From Protula sp. h YS-2021 (lineage: Eukaryota > Annelida > Polychaeta > Sabellida > Serpulidae): a stretch of 64,000 nucleotides of DNA. The position numbers and the translations under genes were made by a program. The notes beneath the pieces were generated by a model. It saw only the letters and a program-made list of their open reading frames with translations, searched no databases and had not been told where the DNA came from. Where the stretch lies: assembly GCA_949752745.1 (NCBI GenBank), contig OX457031.1, forward strand, positions 39,839,502 through 39,903,501. The letters are read 5' to 3'. This document shows, in pieces, positions 36,101-48,100 of the stretch; positions within the stretch are counted from its first letter, which is position 1; each line of letters begins with the position of its first letter.

Positions 36101-39100
36101 TTTCATATTGCTTTTGGTCGAAAATGAAGTTTACAGATCACCTTTCCAGTTTGAAATGGAACAGTATGGCCTGTGTCATCCTTAATATTCATTTCTATCA
36201 CGTCAAATTTGGACGTGTTTACAGGAACATAATGCGGTTCGCCGTACGTTTTCATGATAATGTCACCATCATGGCCTTGTATCCCAACAGAACGTAGCAA
36301 AGGAACATAATAATCACCAACAACTTGTGGTTCACAAATGCTACAATACACATACAGTGTATAAAATCCCTGTTTCACATCCGCTTTATGTTCAGCTGCA
36401 CACGCTTCAGTATACCATTGCTCTGGGATAAATCCTAAAATCTCAGCTAATCCAGTGGAAAAGGACACTTCAAGACCATCATCGAGAAATAGAAACACAC
36501 GTCGTCTAATTTTATCATACTTTAACCGAATAGGTTGTTTCGGGTCATCGGGGTTAGCCGCTTCTTCATTGACTGCCTCACATAGCTCTTGTATGGTTCT
36601 ATAGTACCCATAAGGAATATTAACATGCCAAATGCCAAATGTATCTATTTGTCGATACCCAATAGAATAGTTCATGCCCTGTCTCATCGTTGTCCATGTA
36701 TGTGGATATTGAATTTCAGCTAAAGCCACTTCATATTTTCCATTCAGATATATGGTTCGAGGCATACGAATTTGATAATTCGAAGCCTTGTTGTTGGGAT
36801 AATAGGTCATACTCGCATTGCTAGGCAAAGTGATGTAAAAGCTTGTCGACTCCATGATGCTAACTAAATGGTATAGCTGCGTTGACGTTGTCTATATACC
36901 TCAGGACAGCGCGCGCCATTCGACCAAGTATGTAAATGATCTTTTACATCATGATGATGATCTAGATGATCTATGACTTCTCCTTCACAACACGCGCTTG
37001 TACATCTTATTTTCACAGGAATAGTTGTGTCTTGACCACAACAACAACATAGCTCTTTCAGCCATGTTAAAAATTTTCCCATCCTTCAGGAAACTGTCTT
37101 TGTTGACGTTGTTTCATTTCTGTTGTAATGTCGTCACGAGTGGTCTTTTTACTAAACATTGTTTTTGGAATATTCGCATCTACAATTTCCTGGATAAATG
37201 GATGCCAACCATGTGGTGGTTTGACTCGTTCTTTTCTTCTTGTCGCCACCAATGCTTCTTTCATCAAATCAACCATGTTGGAATTTGCTATAATATCGCC
37301 CGTTTTCAACACAAGTTCATTCTTCTCTGACCATGTTGTACCATATTTCTTCAGTTCGGCTAAAAGTTGTGTTATTTTTCCATGATAGATAGGTTGAAAA
37401 TGACTTAACACTAGCTTTTCTGGCTTTTCAGGTGGTGATGATGATGATGAGGGCTTTTGCTGTCTAGACTGACTTGTTCGTAAATGACGACCAAGAAGTT
37501 GAGACATTTCAATAACCTTTTCACGCGTTCGCTTCCCACGTAAAAGTTTATTCACTTTCGTTTTGATTTCACCATCTTTACCCTTCTTTTCTAGCAACAT
37601 TTTATATTCATATTCAGGAATGAGGACCATTTTCATCGTATGTTTCATTTTAGCAGTAGTTTGGCTAACAAGGGCAATGCCAATCTAGCAATAACTCCAA
37701 TGAATCCTCCTTTCTGATTAATCAACTTCTTTTTTCGTCGAAGGGATATCTTCTTATCTGCTAGAGTACGTAGCGTATGACGTTCACGTTTAAATTCCTT
37801 AAACCGTTTTGAGCTTAAGGGTAAATGTCCTTGCAATATATTCAAACAAATTTCAAACAAGCTTGTTAATTCCTCCTTTGTAGCTTGCTGTAGCAAGGAT
37901 TTACGTCGTTTAGGCCCACTGCGTGCAAGCAAGTGAAGAAACGGCTGGTTCGCTCGAATACGTTTAGACATCTTGACTGCGAATGGTCAAATGACTTGGT
38001 TCTTGTTCATACACTGCTTTATCAATATATACATAATGTGTATCTTTTGGTAAAATGCCTGTACGAATACGTAGTTGATCATTTGTCTTTGGTTTTAAAT
38101 CAATGAATAAATAACCATGAGGTTTGCTAGTAGCATCTTGATAGGCTTCTATGAGAAATTGAGATCTTCTAGGATACATTTGCCGCGCCAATGTACTAAT
38201 TTGTTGACTGTCTCTCGGATTTTTAAACAGAATGATATAATGTGTATTCAAACTAATATTTCGCATCTCTTTCCCATGATGAAATAAATTATGTACAATA
38301 AAGATAATGCTTAGATTTTGATGACTGCTGCCAACACTAAAGAGACGTGTCATACGCTCATCACTATGGCATTTCGTCATTAAGTCATCAATGATAAGTA
38401 AGTTTGGTTTCTTCGGGTTAAAACGCTCTTCAATGTCATCTGGAATGCCTTGGTAAAATTCCACGCCTTTCATTCCCTTGTACAAAGGCTGATCTGCTGC
38501 ATAGAGCCATAAAATGCTTTTTGGAGAGGGTTGAATCAACTTTTGTTCTAGAATTTCCTTCACCAGAGACGTTTTGCCACTGCCTGTAGGTCCAGAGACT
38601 AAACATGTAAATGGATGCTTCATTGTTGAATGTCTGTTTCTTTCACCCAACTGTTAAACTTGTTTGGCCAACCTAACCACTTGACAAATAATTCTTTCAC
38701 ACCTCGTCTTTTACGTGTTTTCAAGACTTTTTCAATTCTATAAATAGATTCAATATCTTTGGTCACTTTCTGCAGTTCTTCTTCATAGAAATGACCATCA
38801 ATATCTTCGTCTAAAAAGTCTTTCACACGATATAAATGTATTCCTTGCTTCTTACAACGATGTGTGACAATGAAGACTTCTTGCGTCCATTTGATGTGAT
38901 AATCCCGTTGAAACACATATTTAATGTGAGAAATGCGAACATGATCACCAATGTTAAATTTGTACTTCTTCTTCTTCGGTTTCAATTTCAGTTTGTCAAC
39001 ATACATATACTTCCACACTTTTGATTCGTTGTCTTTACGAATCTCGGCTGGAGCATATTTATTAGGAAGAGAACCATGAGGTCTATGGTTGTAATTGTAC

Positions 39101-42100
39101 ACCAAGTCTGGAAGAATGTCTAAATAACGGTAAGTTTGATTATGTAGAAAATACCGATACATCATTCCCTTCAGAGTACGAATGACTCTTTCAGCAAAGT
39201 TGGCTTTGGTTTCATTCTTTGTGGTATAAGCATGAATGCCTTCTTTCTTCAAAAATGCTTTTACCCATCTGTTTTTAAATTCTGTTCCTTTATCAGACCT
39301 TAGAGTTCGCGGTCTTCGTCGTGTGTCATGAAAAATCTTTTGGAAAGCTTGTATGACGCTGGTATGTGATTTATTAGGTATTGGCTGTACCCAGACATAT
39401 TTGGAAAACACATCAATGACAATGAGTAAAAAGCGTATGTCATCATTATAGGGAGCTATGTTTCCCATATCAGCCAAATCAATATCCCACATGTCATCAA
39501 TACCACGTGTAATGACACGTTGTCTTTTGAACCTGTATTTGACAGGTTGGAGTAAACTGAAAGCATCTTGATCCTGCAACCATTTCTTCACTTGTGAATG
39601 TGTGACTGGTTGATTATGTTTTCGTAAGATGTGATACAGTTTGTAAGGACCAGCAAATGCTCCAGGCTGTCCAGGTTTGAAGTAAATATCAGTCAAGTAG
39701 TCTTTCCACGTCGACATGGTCACACCGAATGAAAACCACCTTCTCAACAGAACAGCTTTTATTTTATAACTCAACCATCATCACTTAACTAACATAGTAA
39801 CTTAACTAATATGTATTTATAACTAACATGTATTTATAACTAACATATATTTACAAATCAAGTATAGATACAATGGTATGAATCACTGGAGACCATTGGT
39901 CTTCAATGAACACTAACCAATGACTGAGTTCATCCAATGTAATAGCATCTACACCATATTTCTCACAACGTTGATTTGCATTCTCTAACACTTTATCTAA
40001 ATGCATGTAATATTTAGCTTCATTCCAATATGTATAAACAGATGCAAAATGACAAGTATGTTCTTGACACTCTTCATGTTGACAAGCAGGACAGACTAAA
40101 TAGGCAAACTTTTTTACAGCTGATACCATTTCTTCACAATAAGCTTTTTGCACAATATATTGTCTCAGTGTCATGTCCGCCATTGTGCAGTCTTGAATCA
40201 ATGCAACACAAGTTAAACATACTTCAAATTTACATGTCCACACGTCTGCACACCATGACGGTTGGCAAGCAAATGAAAAAAGTCTCTAACCCTCACACAA
40301 CATTTCTAACAACTTTCCCATAATATTCTGACCAGGATATTCAGATGACACATGTTTCACACCAGCTCCCCACCAATGATCATACGTTGCTTCAACTAAA
40401 GTTTTGTCTTTACATTCTTTCAACTTGTTGCGAAACAATACACACTGATCCAGTTTGACTTGTAAAACATCTTGCATTTTGCTTCTCTTCACTGTATGCC
40501 ATAACGGACATGGCTTTATCACTTTAGCAATACGTTTTGCTTCATATCCATTTCTGGATGACACAATGGCTGAAGCAATATCTGGACGGTGATGAAACAC
40601 TGCTTTCTCATATTGATACAAAGCTTCACTTGAGTTGAACACATGTCCATACTTTTCAAGTCGTGTTGGAAACATATTTGAAAGAACGTCCTTATGACCG
40701 CTGAATAGTACAAGATTCTCCATGTTGACTTTGCTTCTACTGTTTTATTCTGACATGTCGGTTTCTTCCTGTAATAAAATATCTTTTAATATATTTGCTG
40801 CCTCTTCTATCATATTCTTTCTTTGTTTACGTTGAAACCACTCACATAAAACTAAATTTGCTAGTAAGAAAAACATGGTTATGTCTTTGAGAAACAATTC
40901 ACTATGTTGTTACAAAGATGATTAAAAAGGTTCTCTTACCTGATAAAGCTGCTCGGTTTCCTCTTCTTCTTTGCAGCAATCTCTCAAATAGTCAACCACG
41001 GTGAAATATACTTCAACATCAGTGCGAGCAGAATAAAGTGCAGCATCAAAGTCAAAGTCAGGATCTTCTTCTATTCCAATTTTATAACATTCTCCAAGAA
41101 ATCTTGAATGTAGTTCAATCACATCAAGACTATGATGTACAACATCCCAAAAAGCGTCCAAATGATAAAGTTGATAGTCTGGAGTGCCACAGCAAGCAAG
41201 TTTAGCAATCATCAAGTCAATATAAGCATTTTTAAAACATGCATCCATCTTGTTTCAGTGTCTTGTGGGGCTTTTACTTTGCTTCACAGACTTTAAGTAC
41301 TCCACACTTGCCGCAGAAGTTGCTTGGTTCACACAACTTGCAATTATACTTGTGACAGTGGCACTGATAATCCTCCACATATCCACAAGCACCGCAATAG
41401 TCACAGGTAAGTCCAAGTTGATTTTGTACGTTCATGTTCTCCAACTGAACTTCAGCCAGCCTTTTCTTGGATAGCTTTGACACCTTCATCCGACCATCCT
41501 TTTGCAGCTTGATGATCGTTTTCTTGTCATGGCATTCCTCACATGGTGATAGGGCTGAGTTGATGTTGTCCATCTCCTGAAGCAGTGTCTCCCATTCACC
41601 ATCATTCATGTTGATGTGATGTGTGTATTCTTTCCCTTCAAACCGTGACGTGCGCACAAAACTCACATAACGCATATCCAAGTATGAAATGACTTCAAGC
41701 CACTTCGTTTGCGTTAAGTACAGTTTGAAGCCAATGTCGCGTAAATTTTTCAAGCTTTGGCATACAATTTTCCACAAAGATGGTGAATAAGCACACCATC
41801 TCTCTCCACGTGTGATGCGTAGAAATGGCCCATATTCTCCATGCTCCACAGTAATGGTTAAGTTAGCACTAATTTTAAAGCTGCTGCTGCGCTGCGTTGC
41901 GTTGCTTGTCTTGTTCTCCATTGCTGCTACAATGTACTGATGATGCACTCCCTCCAACTGTCTGCTGAGAAATGACTTCACTCTGCTGAGTTCACTCCCT
42001 TTTATACCCAACTATCTGCTGAGTCAGCAAAGAACTTGCAAAGTTTTGAATTCACTTCAACTCGTCCATGGTTGAATCGGACAAGCTCTGATACATTCGT

Positions 42101-45100
42101 CTTCAATGGAACATCATCATCATAATGTAAAATGATTCTTGCAGCCACATCTAACATGAGCTCAACTGCCCAAATTGTATTCACGTTGATAAATGCTAAA
42201 TCAATGTCATAAGTTAACGGTAAATGTAGATCTTCACATTCACGTAGAAACGAGCGGATGAAACGATCTCTTGGAATGGTCTTTCCAACAGCTTCCCAAT
42301 GCTGATGTAAGTTCTTCACTTGCAGCATCCAATCCGATTCAAAAGCAGGAAGCTTTGAAAACACATAGTCAGCATAATTCACTTTGAAGACGTCATCCAT
42401 GGTCTCTACACATCGATGAAGAAGCAATGTTGACATTGTAGATGGTTTTACCTCCTTTTATACAGATGTTACATGTAGGTTTTCATGAGATGTTTGTAAA
42501 ATCGCGGAGTCATGTCATTGAAACCGTCGAGAAAGGTTGTTGGTAAACCGTTTGTTAGCGATTGTACCATGACGCATCTATCTCTTCCAACGATAATAAT
42601 GTATCATCAAAAGTAACTGTTTCAAAGTCATCCATGTCTATGTTGATAGCTGGTGTGTCTGACGATGCCTAAGCCTCGAGACACTACACTTATATACGAT
42701 TTTATCATGCTGAATCAACGATTTCATCATGCTGATTCAGCACAATTTTTTTAGTTTGTTCTCCTGGGGGGGGGGGGGGGTCGGTACATAGTCTGTCCTG
42801 GGGGGGGGGGGGGTCGGTCGAAAAAATGAAAAATGTTCAGAATCGTCTGAAACGGATAAATATGCAAAAATCACAATTTCGAGGGGGGGGGGGGGTCGAA
42901 AAAATGAAAAATGTTCAGAATCGTCTGAAACGGATAAATATGCAAAAATCACAATTTCGACGGGGGGGGGGTCGAAAAAATGAAAAATGTTCAGAATCGT
43001 CTGAAACGGATAAATATGCAAAAATCACAATTTCGAGGGGGGGGGGGGGTCGAAAATATGAAAAATGTTCAGAATCGTCTGAAACGGATAAATATGCAAA
43101 AATCACAATTTCGAGGGGGGGGGGGGGTCGAAAAAATGAAAAATGTTCAGAATCGTCTGAAACGGATAAATATGCAAAAATCACAATTTCGAGGGGGGGG
43201 GGGGTCGAAAAAATGAAAAATGTTCAGAATCGTCTGAAACGGATAAATATGCAAAAATCACAATTTCGAGGGGGGGGGGGTCGAAAAAATGAAAAATGTT
43301 CAGAATCGTCTGAAACGGATAAATCTGCAAAAATCATAATTTCGAGGGGGGGGGGGGTGGGTCGAAAAAATGAAAAATGTTCAGAATCGTCTGAAACGGA
43401 TAAATATGCAAAAATCATAATTTCGAGGGGGGGGGGGGGTCGAAAAAATGAAAAATGTTCAGAATCGTCTGAAACGGATAAATATGCAAAAATCACAATT
43501 TCGAGGGGGGGGGGGGGTCGAAAAAATGAAAAATGTTCAGAATCGTCTGAAACGGATAAATATGCAAAAATCATAATTTCGAGGGGGGGGGGGGGTCGAC
43601 CTTTTTAGGCTCTGTTGCCATGGTTACACTGATTGACAGGTGGAGTGCGTTGGCTTCATGATGATTGACTCGGCCAAACCACTTTCGCTCCAGACTTTCG
43701 CTCCAGACAGTATGACGTCATCATGACGTCATTATCACGTCATGGAGGGCCGCGCCTATCCTTACACTTATCCTGACGTCACTTCCGCTCCAGACATGAT
43801 GACGTCACTTCCACTCCAGACAGCACTTCCGGTCTAGACAACACTTCCGGTCCAGACGCTATGACGTCACTTCCAGACATGATGACGTCACTTCCGGTCC
43901 AGACATGATGACGTCACTTCCGGTCCAGACAACACTTCCGGTCCAGACATGATGACGTCACTTCCAGACAGTATGACGTCACTTCCAGACATGATGACGT
44001 CACTTCCAGACAGTATGACGTCACTTCCAGACAGTATGACGTCATCAAGTGACCCAGAACTGTCGTTTTCACCCTACTTTTATTTTTAAATTAATTCTTC
44101 TTATATGCATATTTTTTTTATACTGTTGTTTGTATCTTTTGGCGACTGTAGTAAAACCAGGAACTTTACCTATATAAGGTTAATTTTAATTTGTTTTACT
44201 GTTTCCAAACCTATTTTATGCCTGAATATTACAATGTTATGATTACTGGAATATCAACAAATCATTTATTTTCACAGCTTCCTTGAGTTTTTTATTACTG
44301 TATTTGTTACCGTCACCAGGTTGGCGTACTCACATTACAGATTTGGTTCTATGTTGAAAGTAACATAAGTAATTATTGATTCCTGGAAATAATGAAATGA
44401 ATAAGAAGAACCTCTGGCACATTACCAGTAAGCTTAGCAATAGGGAAGTGAAATACAGATTTCATTTGGAATAAAGGGTGACAAGCTGCTTTCAGTTAAA
44501 AGAACATATTTTGGAGTTTTCCCAATTTCCATATATTTTTCAATTTCATGTTTCTCTCTTTGCAAGATCTCATTTACTTGATCCTTTTTAAATGACACTT
44601 TTAGAGCCCGTATATGATGCCGAGAACTGCGAAGCAAATGGTGGGAGACTTGTTGGCAGTCGTCACTGCATTCAGTAAAAAAGCATTTTATTTTCAACTA
44701 ATACCGTTTTCCATGATGCATTTCTCACAGATCTATTACTACCATAAATGTACTCTTTTGAAAATAATTTGAAAGATTTGTTTATATAATCGCTCATTTT
44801 CTGTATAAAATGAAATTAACTTGCAGCAGGATATTAATTACGCATTGCTTTAGTGAACTCTCAGACAGATGAGTTAAAAAAAAACTTCAGAATTAGAGTA
44901 AAATTGTCTATTTTGTAGCTCTTTCCATGGTCATTTTTAAACTCCAACAGTTCAACGTTTCATGGGTCTACGTGAGTTTATGAGTCACCTTTTCAGATTA
45001 GTTTTTACATTTTCAGATATGTCCCTGGCAACTTTTCATGGGGCGACGCCAGACAAGATGCGTCAGACAAGGGTGGCATTTTGGCTCCAATTTCAGACAC

Positions 45101-48100
45101 GAGTTATCAAGAGGCCGCTATGGAGCTCTTAATTGCAAGTCAAACACCAATAGCTTGGATAGGGGCTACAGGAACCCTTCAACACAATGCTAACGCATGG
45201 GAATGGATTCCCCGTAAGCTTTATGTACAAAGTATACGTCACGGCTAAAAGATAAAAAAACACAGTGTATTCTGTTGTCAAAGAAGATTTTCTGAAAACA
45301 GAATACATTGTTCTGAATGGTTTAACTGGCTTAATACAAGGTTCTTTTGGGAAATTAAACTGTTTTCTGCGCAACGGATCCACTCTAATTATGAAAAGAG
45401 ACTGCTTATAGCTATGCCATTAAAACTACAGGATGCTTATTATGTGTCACACCAAACCGTTCATATTATGTCATTCAGTTTATAATCTAGTATTGATCGT
45501 CAATAATCTCCTCAAACGCTTCTCCGAATATGGCAGTTTCTCAGGAAGAGATTAATGAACATTTTGTGTTTGGCATTTAAATCTCAAAACCAAACACAAG
45601 TCACCGGGTTGCAAAAAAGGTTGGCAGGCAACCGGGGGCAGATGACCGGGGTTCTTCCGGACATGTTATTGATTAATGGAAATCCGTAGAATAAGGGTTA
45701 TAAATGTTTCATTCTGTGAGTTCACTGTGTGTTGTAGTGGCTAGGAAGCTTGCTCGGTAAGCATAAGGTCCCCAGTTCGAAACCAGCATGCCATATTTTA
45801 TACAAGCCTACAAATTAAACTTTCACCAACCATTTACGCAAATAATCTTCCCGCCTTTGAATAAGAAATTATGAGTGACGAAATTCAAAGAAACATTTCT
45901 GATAATGGATTGAAAATTAACATGGATTAAAACTGAGAAAACACGCTAAGGCAACAGGAAAATATCCAACTGTGTTTTGATGCATTATACAGTGTCACTT
46001 TAAAACATGAATCCACAGAAGTGAGAACAAAAGGCGATTTGTGTTGGTTAAACCCAATGGAAAAGCTAAATTAAGCACAGCTCAGTTAGGAACAGAATTT
46101 GTTTAAAAACATTTCTATAATCGAGTAAAACAAATGACTGCTTTTGTAATGTGTAAAATTAAACCAAAAAAAAAGTAAAATGTATAGACCTGTTATGTAG
46201 CTGAAACCCACATAGTTAACACATAAATATATTTAAAAATATGTGTTTGGTTGTTTTACGCTTATGTTTTCAGTATCCGTATTTTATAACGACAATGGCG
46301 TGGGGAAACTATCAAGCAAAAAGTTAAAACATTTCATTAATTAGTTAAAAGTACTAAAAAGGTTTGGTGTTTTATAGTTTTCCTCATTAGTTGACAACAA
46401 TATAATGATTGTTTTATTTCTGAAAATTAAAAGCTTGCTGTGGACGAAGTGCAACAACAATATTAGAACTGTATGACCAAGGATGCTACAGCGAATCATT
46501 AGCGGTTAGAGAATTTGCATACAGTGTCAATCTGACTGGTCTACCGTCTCTTACTCCAAGCTTATGCATTGAAGAATGTGTCGCTGCCAATTACATATAT
46601 GCTGCTGTACAGGTAATAGTTTTAATTAATTTACTAGGTAGAATACTAATTACTTGGTACAACGACCAGGTAGGAGATAAAAGTTTACACCAAGATACAT
46701 TTCGCGGAAAACGCACAAATAGAGCACATTCTTTAATACCTCGTTCCCCAAGAGTACTAGATTACCTTTTTTATCAACAACATTGTATAGTTTATTCTTT
46801 TTTTGATGCACTAATGTAATTTTTTCACAGTTTAGTGTGTTGTTTGTATTAATCGTTAAATGAATTTATATTTGAAGATTAAATCTCTTTCAAGTTTACA
46901 CCGATGCTCTCGCAAGAATAATTTTGATTATTTCAACATGTAATTTTAAAGATAATATTTTCGTTTTATATGCTTTTAGTACAATATTGAATCCTTCAAG
47001 TAACCGTTTTCTATTTAAAAGAAATAATTAATATTGTTGCTTTGTTTTAGTCTGGTAGCGAGTGCTTTTGCAGCAATTCATTCGGGACGCATTCAGTTGT
47101 ACCATCTTGCACACTTCTCTGTCCTGGCTCTAGCACAGTTACTTGCGGTGGATTTGGAGCAAACCGGATTTACAGGTAAATGCCGTGCAATTTCCCGTTT
47201 TTACCCAATGTAATAATACATCTACAATTCAGAAGAATAAACCTAACGTTATATCTTTTCTTTAGTGCGTTTTTATGTTTGTATGTGTATTTGCTAGAAA
47301 TATGTTGACTGTGTAATTAACCGTATTGTCTCTGGTATAACCCACTCCATAAGGAGGAAAAAGGTGTACCGTGAGATGAGATAAACAATACGTTTGCCTC
47401 TCAAGTATATTTTTCTTATAAAGCATAATATCACGACAACACACTTCTTATTTTTTATATGTATTTACAACTGGAACAGCAATTTGTCGATTACAGGTCG
47501 ACAGGTGCATACAGCCCATGGTGGTTGGAATTCCAACCGGACAATGACCAAACTGACAGCTTAAGCACACTGGAGGACTACGAGTACTGTGCTGCTTTGG
47601 CTTTGTACAGAGATCAACCAACCGATACAGCTTACGAATCTTTGGGCCTTTCAGACAGACTGTGTTCAGAAACACAATACTTCGCTTGTGAAGTGCCATC
47701 CGGTGAGTATTACCACAGTTTCCATTGGATTAAAAACATTCATCAGATGAGAGAGACCAGGTTACCTAAATGCCAGTATATGTCTTGAGCACTCGGCAAA
47801 CAAATTAGCATATAAAACGGGTCAATAGGTAAAAACAACTAAGCTTTGTAAAACTAATGAGACCTTAATAAAAGAGCAGTTGATATAGTTCATTGGAAAC
47901 ATACAGTTATTTTTTGCTGTAAAACATCTATCTTGACAGATTATTAGAAAGTATCTTTTAAACCAACAAGAAAGAGTAAAATATTATCAAGACTGCTTTG
48001 GTTAAATGGTTTAGCGTTCAGACAGAATCTGGAGCACAGTTTTTTCTATCTTGCAAGATCGGTGATTTACATTAGACTCTTCTTTCACTTTTTTAACATA

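Larger units (their letters stand above)
26773..44078. mobile_element. Complete Polinton/Maverick element, 17.3 kb
   Basis: Self-synthesising, virus-like DNA transposon. Perfect target duplications TTTATT (26767-26772 and 44079-44084) flank 484-bp terminal inverted repeats (26773-27256 and 43595-44078) that begin AGTAGGGTG and show no length difference. It carries the hallmark set: protein-primed DNA polymerase B, retroviral-type integrase, packaging ATPase, adenovirus-type protease, major and minor jelly-roll capsid proteins and a pVI-like protein. Genes run inward from both ends and converge near 33600-33950. All core frames are uninterrupted, which suggests recent insertion. It lies in a phase-mismatched intron of the lectin receptor gene. 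Confidence 0.97.

Noticed and set aside
39718..39774. Longer integrase start
   Set aside because: The 39774 start lies upstream of the TATA box at 39762-39768.
42826..43608. 260-codon open frame with a perfectly repeating protein motif
   Set aside because: It only translates the 78-bp poly-G minisatellite. Equivalent frames are open on the other strand and in another phase.
45729..45790. A functional tRNA gene
   Set aside because: Only the A- and B-box-like parts fit. The stems do not pair convincingly, so a SINE remnant is more likely.
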